The notes: a model not told the origin generated them from the sequence alone. 46,348 nucleotides of DNA from Rickettsiales bacterium (GCA_031289855.1 JAITOR010000026.1:1-46348), one strand, 5' to 3'. Counted from the stretch's first letter, positions 9,259 to 17,484 are shown. Numbers and translations: made by a program.

Positions 9259-10638
9259 TTAACTAAATATTTTTCCAACATCTCTTATATGTTTTATGGT
9301 TATAATTTCCAATTTATATTTTTCTTTTTTAAATTGTTTTATATTTTGAATACCTTCCGGTACAATTGCTTTTTTAAAACCTAATTTTTCAGCCTCCTTT
9401 AATCTACTTTCAACTTGTGAAATCATGCGAATTTCACCTGATAATCCAATTTCCCCCACCACCAGTATATCTTTTTTTACAGGTTTGTCTTGAAAGGCCG
9501 AAATCAATGCCAATGCAATGGCTAAATCTGCTGCAGGCTCGTTAATTTTTAAGCCTCCCACCACATTCAAATACACTTCTTTATCGTAAATTTTTAATCC
9601 ATAACGGGATGTAAGCACTGCAATTATCATAGACAATCTGTTAAAATCGTAACCCGTTGCTGTTCTATGCGGAACTGGTATATAGGAGGGTGTTATTAAG
9701 GCCTGTATTTCGGCAAAAAGTGGTCTTGTACCTTCAATGCCACCAAACACAACACTCCCACTAATTAAATCTTGTCGTGATGATAAAAATAATTCACTGG
9801 GATTAGTAATTTCAATCAATCCACTATCACTCATATCAAAAATACCAACCTCATTTGCTGCCCCAAATCTATTTTTAATACTTCGTATAATTCTAAATTG
9901 ATAATCTTTATCACCTTCAAAATAAAGCACCGTATCCACTAAATGTTCCAATACTTTTGGACCAGCAATTTGTCCATCTTTATTCACATGAGACACGATA
10001 AGCATTGTAATATTTCGATTTTTAGCAAGTGTTACCAACTCATTTGCACAAGTTCTTACCTGCGATATAGAACCTGGAGATGCAGAAATATCAGGTGTAA
10101 ATATGGTTTGTATGGAATCAATCACAACCACACTTGGATTTTCCTTTTCAATACTCTTTAAAATATCAATAACTGATGTGGCGGAGGCTAATTTAACAGG
10201 ACTTTTTTTAAGTCCAAGTCTATCAGCCCTTATTCTAACTTGATTTGTGCTTTCTTCACCAGAAATATACATGCATGCAACACCTTTACTCGCTAAAGAA
10301 CAGATTGCTTGCAATAAAAGAGTTGATTTTCCAATGCCTGGATCACCACCAATTAGCACAGCGGAGCCTTTTACCAATCCTCCGCCCAATACTCTGTCTA
10401 ATTCACTGATACCAATTATTATTCGTGGAGTATCTTTAATTTCGCTATCAAGGGTTTCGAAAGATATAATTTTACCATCAGATTTATTAACTTTTCCCGT
10501 GGCCTCATTGTGTGTTATTAGACCACCTTCTTCTTTTTCTTCCGTGACACTATTCCATGCTCCACAATCAGGACATTGCCCAGCCCATTTTTTAAGAGTA
10601 GATCCACATTGAGAGCAGATAAAAACAGATTTAGACAT
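9259..10638 (-). CDS. radA: DNA repair protein RadA (Sms)
   Basis: RadA is a RecA-like ATPase/helicase that processes branched recombination intermediates. The 459-residue protein carries the N-terminal zinc finger (CSQCG ... CPDCG), Walker A GGDPGIGKST, the RadA-specific KNRFG motif and a C-terminal Lon-like domain. ATG 10638 is preceded by a clear GGAGG ribosome site. An internally deleted copy of its ends sits 2 kb downstream at 7163-7299, with the methylase/nuclease genes between. Confidence 0.96.
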   Translation of the reverse strand: MSKSVFICSQCGSTLKKWAGQCPDCGAWNSVTEEKEEGGLITHNEATGKVNKSDGKIISFETLDSEIKDTPRIIIGISELDRVLGGGLVKGSAVLIGGDPGIGKSTLLLQAICSLASKGVACMYISGEESTNQVRIRADRLGLKKSPVKLASATSVIDILKSIEKENPSVVVIDSIQTIFTPDISASPGSISQVRTCANELVTLAKNRNITMLIVSHVNKDGQIAGPKVLEHLVDTVLYFEGDKDYQFRIIRSIKNRFGAANEVGIFDMSDSGLIEITNPSELFLSSRQDLISGSVVFGGIEGTRPLFAEIQALITPSYIPVPHRTATGYDFNRLSMIIAVLTSRYGLKIYDKEVYLNVVGGLKINEPAADLAIALALISAFQDKPVKKDILVVGEIGLSGEIRMISQVESRLKEAEKLGFKKAIVPEGIQNIKQFKKEKYKLEIITIKHIRDVGKIFS

Positions 10639-10780
10639 TATTTTACCTCCAATCCTATTTTATTTAATGGATATATAGTTAAAATAACAACTATAATCGA
10701 CACTCATTATATATTCAAATTATACACTATGTTTTTATTTTGGCAAGTACCTTTTTAAAATAAATTTATTTTTTTAGTAC

Positions 10781-10808
10781 TTGACAAAACTCTTATATGC
10801 AATATACT
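10781..10808 (+). promoter_or_regulatory. coaC promoter, TTGACA-16-TATACT
   Basis: Consensus TTGACA (10781-10786), 16 bp, then TATACT (10803-10808). An AGGAGA ribosome-binding site follows 9 bp before the ATG at 10829. Confidence 0.65.
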
Positions 10809-10828
10809 CAATATAGGAGATACTTAAA

Positions 10829-11368
10829 ATGGCAAATAAAAATATTTTAGTAGGAGTTTGTGGAGGTGTTGCCATATACAAAACATTATCATTAATTAGG
10901 TTGTTAAAAAAAAACGATTATGATATACAAGTTATAATGACGGAAAATGCAACAAAACTTATTAACCCTCAATTATTTTCAAGTATTTCGGGAAATTTTG
11001 TGAGGACAAAAACTTTTGATGATACAACTAATAAAATAGTGCACATAGATTTATCCAGATGGGCGGATTTAATAGTTGTGGTGCCAGCAACAGCAAATAT
11101 AATTGGAAAACTTGCCAATGGAATTGCCGATGATTTACTTTCAACTATGTTGATGGGTAGTAATAAACAAATCATGATTGCCCCTGCAATGAATACGGAA
11201 ATGTATAATAGTTTGGCCTTTCAAAGAAATTTAAAGCAAATAAAATCTGATGGAGTGATTGTGATTGATTCATGTGATGGAAGTTTGGCATGTGGTGAAA
11301 GTGGAAAAGGAAGAATGGAGGAGCCTGAAAATATATTTGGTAAAATAGACAAATATTTCCACAAATAA
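10829..11368 (+). CDS. coaC: Phosphopantothenoylcysteine decarboxylase, stand-alone CoaC domain
   Basis: CoaC decarboxylates 4'-phosphopantothenoylcysteine to phosphopantetheine in coenzyme A synthesis, using FMN. The 179-residue protein contains the flavoprotein start VGVCGGVAIYK, the catalytic-His region HIDLSRWAD, the PxMNxxM motif (APAMNTEMY) and the substrate clamp ACGESGKGRMEEP. Most bacteria fuse this to the CoaB synthetase in a protein of about 400 residues. Here the reading frame ends directly after the CoaC domain and no CoaB follows, so CoaB must lie elsewhere. The next gene is convergent and ends 1 bp away. Confidence 0.88.
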   Translation: MANKNILVGVCGGVAIYKTLSLIRLLKKNDYDIQVIMTENATKLINPQLFSSISGNFVRTKTFDDTTNKIVHIDLSRWADLIVVVPATANIIGKLANGIADDLLSTMLMGSNKQIMIAPAMNTEMYNSLAFQRNLKQIKSDGVIVIDSCDGSLACGESGKGRMEEPENIFGKIDKYFHK

Positions 11369-11369
11369 C

Positions 11370-12779
11370 TTATTTGCCATCTATCAATCCATCAACCAAC
11401 TCTTTTATGGTCGGTATATATCCATTTTTATACATAGCATCTTTTTTGAACCTATAAACCATACTACCAGCAAAAAATAATGCCTTGTGATTTTCCGTAC
11501 CTGCATGTGCAAATTGTAGAGCCTTTTGAATACAGAATGTTCTTGGATCTGGTATTGCCCCACATGTATAGTTTTGTTCTGGAAAATATTGACTCCAAGT
11601 ACTAAAATTACAACAACTTAAACAACCTACACAATTTTTTGTATCTTCCCTAATTTCGCTTACATCATCCTCACTAATAAAAATCAATGTTTTACCGGGA
11701 GTTTTAACCGCTTCTGTCCAACCACTCTTTATCCATTTTTCCACATCATTTCTTTGTTTTTTCTCTATATAATACTTCTTTTGAGATTTGCCACATGAAA
11801 TTTCTGTATCAAAAACATCATCCATTGCATCACTATATTTAATTTCCCTATCTAATCTTGCAAACATTCTTTGCAAAAGTTCGCTATTCATGGCAGAAGA
11901 CCAAAAACCAGTGGGACTAAAATGATTGGTCTTCACATCATCCACATCAGCATTTAAAAATAATTGTTTCCAATAATCACTAATTGGACTTTCCTGCGTT
12001 ACCATTGGCCGTGTACCAAATTGAAATGCAATTTTTCCAACCTTTTCGTCCCCTAACCAACTTTCAAATTCTTCAATATTCCATACACCACCAGCCACAA
12101 TAATTGGAGTTCCTTGTAAACCAACTTCATTCATAAACTTTCTCAATTCCACAACTCTCTCATATTGATTTTGCGGTTCAAATGGATCTTCAGCATTTGT
12201 TAAACCATTATGTCCACCAGCTCGCCACGGACATTCATAAACCACACCCCCTAACCACTCTTTTGTTTTTTGATAACTTCGTAACCATAGTATTTTAAAG
12301 GCTCGCATTGATGATACGATTGGATAATAATAGGTTTTGTATTTAGCACAAATTTCTGCCATCTTATAGGGCATTCCTGCGCCACAAACTATGCCATTTA
12401 TCAAGCCTTTTACTTTATCCAATGTGTTTTCTAAAATGTATTCTGTACCACCCATCTCCCAAAGCACATTCATATGTATTCTACCTTTTCCGCCACTAAT
12501 ATCCGTTGCTCTTTTCGCTTGTGAAATTATCGCTTTAATCGAATGTTCTATCATTTCCCTATGTCTATCAATCCTACTTTTACTTAATACATTCAATGGA
12601 ATTCTATTGCCATTATCATCGATAATATCAGGATTAACACCGCTTATTGTGCCAACAGCTCCACATCTCGCAAATGCTCCCGCTGTGGTAAAATCACTTA
12701 CACCAATACCCTTGCCACCCTCCACAATTGGCAAACAATCAGCACCAGAAAGTATAATATTTTTTAAATTCTTTAACAA
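11370..12779 (-). CDS. NAD(P)H-dependent flavin oxidoreductase, nitronate monooxygenase (NPD) family
   Basis: A TIM-barrel FMN enzyme related to nitronate monooxygenase and FabK. N-terminal GIGVSDFTTAGAFARCGAVG and the later phosphate-binding stretch IAFQFGTRPMVTQE mark the family. At 469 residues it is longer than typical members (about 320-350). The extra C-terminal part holds a cysteine cluster (CVGCLSCCNF, then CGAIPDPRTFC), which may bind metal or an iron-sulfur cluster. The true substrate is unknown. Translation probably starts at TTG 12779, which has AAGGT just upstream. It is divergent from cas9, with its own promoter. Confidence 0.8.
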   Translation of the reverse strand: MLKNLKNIILSGADCLPIVEGGKGIGVSDFTTAGAFARCGAVGTISGVNPDIIDDNGNRIPLNVLSKSRIDRHREMIEHSIKAIISQAKRATDISGGKGRIHMNVLWEMGGTEYILENTLDKVKGLINGIVCGAGMPYKMAEICAKYKTYYYPIVSSMRAFKILWLRSYQKTKEWLGGVVYECPWRAGGHNGLTNAEDPFEPQNQYERVVELRKFMNEVGLQGTPIIVAGGVWNIEEFESWLGDEKVGKIAFQFGTRPMVTQESPISDYWKQLFLNADVDDVKTNHFSPTGFWSSAMNSELLQRMFARLDREIKYSDAMDDVFDTEISCGKSQKKYYIEKKQRNDVEKWIKSGWTEAVKTPGKTLIFISEDDVSEIREDTKNCVGCLSCCNFSTWSQYFPEQNYTCGAIPDPRTFCIQKALQFAHAGTENHKALFFAGSMVYRFKKDAMYKNGYIPTIKELVDGLIDGK

Positions 12780-12799
12780 ATTACCTTAACTTTTTTTGT

Positions 12800-12828
12800 A
12801 ATATAAACTAAAAAATTATATAAGTCAA
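12800..12828 (-). promoter_or_regulatory. Oxidoreductase promoter, TTGACT-17-TATATT (divergent from cas9)
   Basis: On the minus strand TTGACT (12828-12823), 17 bp, TATATT (12805-12800). Its -35 flank (AAATTTGACTT) is the mirror image of the cas9 -35 flank 40 bp away, giving an inverted repeat across the intergenic region. A regulator binding one could touch both. Confidence 0.5.
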
Positions 12829-12869
12829 ATTTTAAATTAAGTATTAACAATTTATAAATAAAATTAAAT

Positions 12870-12898
12870 TTGACTTTAAAGGGGGGGGGGGGTAATAT
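12870..12898 (+). promoter_or_regulatory. cas9 promoter with poly-G spacer, TTGACT-17-TAATAT
   Basis: TTGACT (12870-12875) and TAATAT (12893-12898) are separated by exactly 17 bp, the optimum for sigma-70. Twelve of those 17 bases are G. Transcription would start near 12905, about 16 bases before the ATG at 12921. Spacer length here depends directly on tract length. Confidence 0.7.
12881..12892. repeat. Homopolymeric G12 tract in the cas9 promoter spacer
   Basis: Twelve consecutive G in a strongly AT-rich sequence cannot be compositional background. The tract fills most of the -35/-10 spacer. Poly-G tracts in promoter spacers change transcription when they slip, as in known neisserial surface-protein genes. 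Here it should tune or switch cas9. Confidence 0.9.
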
Positions 12899-12920
12899 CG
12901 TGGTTATTAAATTTAAATTT

Positions 12921-15900
12921 ATGAATATGGAAAATAATTATATATTAGGACTGGATTTGGGAGAAACATCGCTTGGTGTGGCTATTTTAGAAACAGAAAA
13001 CGGAAAGCCAATAAAAGTTGAGGCAATGGGAGTTCGTATATTTCCTGACGGCAGAAAAGATAAAGAACCTTTGAATGTTAAAAGAAGGGATGCAAGGGGT
13101 ATTAGGCGAAACAATCAAAGGACAAAACAACGAAAAGAAAAATTGAAGAATTTTTTAAAAAGAATAAATTTTGAAGTTAAAAATTTTGACGAAAATCCTT
13201 ATATTTTAAGAGCCAAAGCAATTAAAGAAAAATTGGAAAGGTATGAATTGGCGAAAGTTTTGATGCATTTGAACCAAAGGCGTGGTTTTAAAAGCAACAG
13301 AAAGGATTTGAAAAAAGCAGAATCAAATGGCAATATGAAAATTGCTTTGAACAAAACAAAAGAAATGATTGCCGAATCTGGTAAAGAAACCATAGGTGAA
13401 TGGTTGTGTGGCAAAGACCAACAAAGAGTTAAAGTAAGACAGAATGGGAGTAAAAATGAATATGATTTTTTTCCAAGCAGAGAATTGTATGAAGAAGAGA
13501 CTAAAAAAATTATAGAAAAACAAAGTGAATTTTATCCGGAATTAAATACACCAGTAAAATACAGAAAGTATGATTTTTCATCTAAAGAGCATAAAAATGT
13601 GGAAGAAACTCCAGCAGAAATCATTGCTTACATAATTTTTGAACAACGAGATTTGAAGGAACAAGAAGTTGGTAAATGTATTTTTGAAGAAGAGGAACAT
13701 AGAATTGCAAAGGCCATGCCATCATTTCAAAAATTTAGAATTCTACAGGAAGTAAATAATTTAAAGATAAAAGGCGCTGATGCTTCTTTGACCCTGGATG
13801 AAAAACAAAAAATTATAGATTTATTGAATAAGCAGAAAAAAGTTACTTTCGATTCCATAAGAAAAGAACTTAATATTAAGAAATACTTTAACTTAGAAAG
13901 TGAAAGAAGAAAAGATTTGGAGGGCAATATAACTGCTTGTGAGATGAGAAAGTATATAACAAATTGGGATGATTTGAATTTAGATACTCAAAATGAATAT
14001 GTTAATGCCCTTTTGAAATTAAAAACCGATGAAGAAATAGAAGAATTTTTTAAAGATAAAGAGGTGAATAATTTTAAAGATAAAGAGGTGAATAAATCTA
14101 TTGTGGACATTGATTTACCTGATGATTATGGAAATTTAAGTCTAAAAGCAATAAATAAAATTTTGCCATTTTTAGAAGACGGTCTTATTTACAATATAGC
14201 CTGTGATGGAGCAGGTTACAAATTTGCAAACATAGAAATTGAAAAAAAGCAAAACAAACTACCATATTATGGAGAAATTTTAAGTAAAAGTTGCATTCAG
14301 GCATCACAGGATAACGATAAAAAATATGGAAAAATTACAAATGTAACTGTTCATAAGGGTTTAAATCAAATACGACAATGTGTGAATGATATTATTGCCA
14401 AATATGGAATACCAGGGTCAATTCATGTTGAGGTGGCAAGAACTTTAAAAATGACTAAAGAGCAAAAAAAGAAATTAGATAAAAAACAAGCAGAGGAACA
14501 AAAAATCAATGAGGCAATTATAGAAACGTTGAAAGAATCTGGCATAATAATAGACAAGAATGATAAATCTCATTCTTATTATTCGATTGAAAAATTCAAA
14601 ATATGGGAAAAATTAAATACCGATCCAAAATCAAGAAAATGTCCCTATTGTGGAAAACCAATAGGTATCACCGATTTAATCAGCCCTGAATTCGAAATAG
14701 AACATATTTTACCATTTTCAAGAACCTATGACAACAGCATAAAAAATAAAGTAATTTCTTGCAAAGCCTGCAATAATTTTAAGGGAGAAAGAACACCTTA
14801 TGAGGCCTTTGGAAACAGAGAAAATTATGAAGAAATTTTAAATAGAGCAAAAGAAATAGGTAAATATTTTTCGAAAAAAAATTGTGAAGAATATAGCCCA
14901 TATTTGTGGCGTTTTGAAGAACATGCCATGAAAAAATGGTCTGATGACAATAAAGTTATGGATAGAATGTTGAAGGACACTCAATATTTTTCAGTGGCCA
15001 CCAGAGAATATTTGACCTCTATATTACCAAGTGAAAAAATCATTGTTAACCCTGGACGAATGACCGCCATGTTAAGACATCATTGGGGTCTCAATAGTAT
15101 AATCAATGAGGAAGACAAAAAGGATAGAACCGACCATAGACATCATGCGATAGATGCCTGTGTGGTTGCTTGCATTAACAGAAGCAATATCAAAGAAATA
15201 GCAACCATGAGTGGTAAAAATTATTTCATGAAAGAGGATTTGGAAAAAACAAAAGCAAAAAATGAACCTTTTCCAAATTTTAGAAAAAATGTGGAAAATG
15301 CAGTTGATAATATAATTATTTCCTACAAACCTACCCATAAAAAAATTGAAAAAGGTAAAAGCACAGGTAAATTGCATAATGATACTTTTTATGGAAAGGT
15401 AAAAGACAAGGAAAATACGTATGTAGTCAGGAAAAATATAAGTTATTTTGTTGGAGAAGATTTTGAAAAAAGAGTTGATAAAATTGTGGATGAGAAGATA
15501 AAAGAAGAATTGAAAAAACTTGGTGAAAATAAGATAAAAGAAGAATTGAAGAAAAAAGGTTGTGTTGAGTTGACATGGGACAATAAAAAAAAGAATTGTT
15601 CAGTTAAAATAAACACATTAAGGTGGGTTTACGAAATCTCAAATAATATGGTCAAAATTGCTGATTATGAAAAATATGCAAAGCCGGATGGTAATTATTG
15701 TGCCTATATTTATGAAAATGGTGAAAAATATGGGATGGAAATTCCTACAATTTTTGAAGTTCACAAAAAAGATTATGAACCACAATTTAAAAAAGATGGC
15801 AAAAAATTTGTAATGCAATTATTTATTAATGATATGGTGGAAGTGGATGCTTCCATACAAAATAGCGTAAAAGAAGAAAAGAAAAAGAATTTAGATAAAT

Positions 15901-16088
15901 ACGTTAAAAACGGAAAAGTAATTTGCAGGGTTAAAAGAATGTCAGGCAATACAATTCATTTGAGACCACATCTTGTGGCAAAGGAAACTGCTGATACTTT
16001 ATCTTATGGAGTTGTTGCATCTAATTTTAAAAAATGCAATATAAAAAAAATTAGCGTTAACATATTGGGTGAGATAAAATATTTATAG
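12921..16088 (+). CDS. cas9: CRISPR-associated endonuclease Cas9, type II-C
   Basis: An RNA-guided DNA endonuclease of about 1055 residues, the size of compact II-C Cas9. Visible parts: RuvC-I (ILGLDLGETSLGVAI, Asp12), the Arg-rich bridge helix (RRDARGIRRNNQRTKQRK), RuvC-II (IHVEVARTLK, Glu504), HNH with paired zinc cysteines (CPYC, CKAC) and catalytic His595 in EIEHILPFSR, and RuvC-III (HHAIDA, His742/Asp745). All nuclease residues are present, so both domains should cut. I start at ATG 12921 (MNMENNYILG), or possibly 12927; an upstream frame through the G tract lies within the promoter. Two in-frame tandem duplications occur (14048-14095 and 15495-15550). The PAM preference cannot be read. 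cas2 follows with no gap. Confidence 0.96.
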   Translation: MNMENNYILGLDLGETSLGVAILETENGKPIKVEAMGVRIFPDGRKDKEPLNVKRRDARGIRRNNQRTKQRKEKLKNFLKRINFEVKNFDENPYILRAKAIKEKLERYELAKVLMHLNQRRGFKSNRKDLKKAESNGNMKIALNKTKEMIAESGKETIGEWLCGKDQQRVKVRQNGSKNEYDFFPSRELYEEETKKIIEKQSEFYPELNTPVKYRKYDFSSKEHKNVEETPAEIIAYIIFEQRDLKEQEVGKCIFEEEEHRIAKAMPSFQKFRILQEVNNLKIKGADASLTLDEKQKIIDLLNKQKKVTFDSIRKELNIKKYFNLESERRKDLEGNITACEMRKYITNWDDLNLDTQNEYVNALLKLKTDEEIEEFFKDKEVNNFKDKEVNKSIVDIDLPDDYGNLSLKAINKILPFLEDGLIYNIACDGAGYKFANIEIEKKQNKLPYYGEILSKSCIQASQDNDKKYGKITNVTVHKGLNQIRQCVNDIIAKYGIPGSIHVEVARTLKMTKEQKKKLDKKQAEEQKINEAIIETLKESGIIIDKNDKSHSYYSIEKFKIWEKLNTDPKSRKCPYCGKPIGITDLISPEFEIEHILPFSRTYDNSIKNKVISCKACNNFKGERTPYEAFGNRENYEEILNRAKEIGKYFSKKNCEEYSPYLWRFEEHAMKKWSDDNKVMDRMLKDTQYFSVATREYLTSILPSEKIIVNPGRMTAMLRHHWGLNSIINEEDKKDRTDHRHHAIDACVVACINRSNIKEIATMSGKNYFMKEDLEKTKAKNEPFPNFRKNVENAVDNIIISYKPTHKKIEKGKSTGKLHNDTFYGKVKDKENTYVVRKNISYFVGEDFEKRVDKIVDEKIKEELKKLGENKIKEELKKKGCVELTWDNKKKNCSVKINTLRWVYEISNNMVKIADYEKYAKPDGNYCAYIYENGEKYGMEIPTIFEVHKKDYEPQFKKDGKKFVMQLFINDMVEVDASIQNSVKEEKKKNLDKYVKNGKVICRVKRMSGNTIHLRPHLVAKETADTLSYGVVASNFKKCNIKKISVNILGEIKYL
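14048..14095 (+). repeat. Perfect 24-bp tandem duplication inside cas9
   Basis: Positions 14048-14071 and 14072-14095 are identical 24-mers, encoding FKDKEVNN then FKDKEVNK between the N-terminal REC region and RuvC-II. Perfect identity at the DNA level points to a recent duplication. Copy-number change would keep the frame. Confidence 0.92.
15495..15550 (+). repeat. 36-bp-period tandem duplication inside cas9
   Basis: An identical 20-bp block occurs at 15495-15514 and 15531-15550, giving a 12-residue repeat (KIKEELKKLGE / KIKEELKKKGC). The repeat is charged and helical and lies between RuvC-III and the C-terminal PAM-interacting region. Confidence 0.85.
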
Positions 16089-16466
16089 ATGAGTGTTTTA
16101 AATAAATATAAAGTTATGTGGCTTTTTGTGATGTATGATTTGCCCACCACTGAAGAGGAAGATAGGAGATCTGCTTCAAAATTTAGGGCAAAATTGATAG
16201 ACATTGGTTTTGAAATGTCTAATTTTTCCGTCTATTGTAGATGGTTTGCCACGAAGGAAAAGGCCATGCCATACATTGAAAAAATTAAGGAATCCGTGCC
16301 AGAAAATGGTGGAACAGTTAGTATTTTATCAATAACGGACAAGCAATTTGAAAATATAATAAATATATCAAAACCTTCAAAAAAGGAAAGAAAAGAAAAA
16401 ACAAGAGAAATTAGCAAAAGAAAACATCCAGTAATGCAACAGCCAGATTTATTTTCCTTTTTATAA
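16089..16466 (+). CDS. cas2: CRISPR-associated protein Cas2
   Basis: Cas2 is the dimeric core of the Cas1-Cas2 spacer-integration complex. The 125-residue protein begins with the ferredoxin-fold strand VMWLFVMYDLPTTEEEDRR and continues with GFEMSNFSVYCRW, the usual type II-C pattern. Its ATG follows the cas9 stop with no gap, so the two are translated from one message. The C-terminal 30 residues are Lys/Arg-rich. It ends 6 bp inside the convergent cas1 gene, whereas the usual II-C order is cas9-cas1-cas2 on one strand. Confidence 0.93.
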   Translation: MSVLNKYKVMWLFVMYDLPTTEEEDRRSASKFRAKLIDIGFEMSNFSVYCRWFATKEKAMPYIEKIKESVPENGGTVSILSITDKQFENIINISKPSKKERKEKTREISKRKHPVMQQPDLFSFL

Positions 16467-17342
16467 CTTCCTTATAAATTCCAAATCATTTCTATTGCCC
16501 AGTAGAAATTGTGCCAATGAACTCACAAAATTTTGTATACAAAACCTATATTCTGTTAACCCCAAACTTCCCCTTACGTTTTCCTCAAAAACACCAATTA
16601 ATTCTTTTTTTGTCTCCACATCCAATTCCGTTCGTCCCATCATCCATAAATTATATACCTTTAGGTCGAGAATTGGTCTAAAGGGCTCCATCAAATCATC
16701 AGCAAGCCTATAGGCATTATAGGGGTGTTTATGAAAAAGACCCAAAGCACAATGTAATCCACTGCCAACTATACATCTTGCCACAATGCTTCGCAAAACG
16801 GCATAACCATAATTTAATAAGGCATTTATACCATCCATTTCTGTATCACGCCTAAAATCATTTCCAAAAAGTGTTTTCCAATATTTTCTTGCACCCTCCG
16901 CCTCTTTATTTGTGGTGTCACCACTCAAAACTCGTTTCGAACATTCCACCAACATTAAATATTCCTTATTTAAAGTTTTTAAAACCTCAGCCTGCATCAG
17001 TAATTTGTGTTTTGTTATTTTTTGCCATAATAAATTTTTAGTGGTTTGTTTCATTTGTATTTGTAATTCAAATATTTTTGCCTGTTCATGATTTGTGGCC
17101 ATTGGTGTCAAAATTGCAATTGGAATATATTTTTCGTCACACAACACAACGGGAATATTGTTTTCAGCCAACCGGACCAATAGAGTATTGCTATAAATAA
17201 CATTATACCCACTAATAATAATCACATCTAAATTGTCAATGACGAATTTTCCAATTGGTTTATTATCCTCACTAACCACGAAAAAACCATCCTGTAATGA
17301 CAAATATTTATTTTTTGAAATTTCAACAATTTGATTTGCCAT
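16461..17342 (-). CDS. cas1: CRISPR-associated integrase Cas1, inverted relative to cas9-cas2
   Basis: Cas1 is the metal-dependent integrase that inserts new spacers. The 293-residue protein is full length for type II. The metal ligands are the Glu of NKEAEGARKYW, the His of GLHCALGLFHKHP and the acidic residues of LADDLMEPFRP. The gene is on the minus strand, convergent with cas2 and overlapping it by 6 bp. It is expressed with the tracrRNA-like region behind it, from a promoter at 17446-17473, so adaptation genes are split between two transcripts: Cas2 shares the phase-variable cas9 promoter and Cas1 does not. Confidence 0.95.
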   Translation of the reverse strand: MANQIVEISKNKYLSLQDGFFVVSEDNKPIGKFVIDNLDVIIISGYNVIYSNTLLVRLAENNIPVVLCDEKYIPIAILTPMATNHEQAKIFELQIQMKQTTKNLLWQKITKHKLLMQAEVLKTLNKEYLMLVECSKRVLSGDTTNKEAEGARKYWKTLFGNDFRRDTEMDGINALLNYGYAVLRSIVARCIVGSGLHCALGLFHKHPYNAYRLADDLMEPFRPILDLKVYNLWMMGRTELDVETKKELIGVFEENVRGSLGLTEYRFCIQNFVSSLAQFLLGNRNDLEFIRKL

Positions 17343-17399
17343 AACATTTTTTATTTTTTCAAAATTATTTTGAGATTTTTAATCATTTTTTAAAAACCA

Positions 17400-17437
17400 A
17401 TTTTGCCATTTAAGGCATAAAAAAAAGACTCTAAAAC
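17400..17437 (-). CRISPR. Single CRISPR-repeat-like unit in the cas1 leader
   Basis: Minus-strand sequence beginning GTTTTAGAGTCTTT and ending TTAAATGGCAAAAT looks like a type II-C repeat. It can pair with the anti-repeat at 17552-17595: GUUUU with AAAAU, AGAGUCUUU with AAAGACUUU (one G-U pair, 2-nt tracr bulge), and GGCAA with UUGCC. It starts just after the predicted start of the cas1-side promoter. There is no second copy and therefore no spacer, so this is a lone or eroded array end, not a working array. Confidence 0.4.
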
Positions 17438-17445
17438 CATTTTCT

Positions 17446-17473
17446 ATTATTACAGATTAGATTTTAAAGTCAA
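17446..17473 (-). promoter_or_regulatory. Promoter in front of the repeat-like unit and cas1
   Basis: On the minus strand TTGACT (17473-17468) is followed 15-17 bp later by an AT-rich -10 (TAATAA / ATAATA, 17452-17445). A perfect 21-bp block containing the -35 (17456-17476) is repeated at the tracrRNA promoter (17708-17728), and its core matches the cas9 -35 region. Shared control of the three cas transcripts is likely. Confidence 0.5.
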
Positions 17474-17484
17474 ATTTTTCTTTT

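Noticed and set aside
12870..12920. A longer Cas9 starting before the G tract (MTLKGGGG...)
   Set aside because: Those codons coincide with the -35 and -10 elements and the G tract. ATG 12921 or 12927 gives the normal II-C N-terminus.
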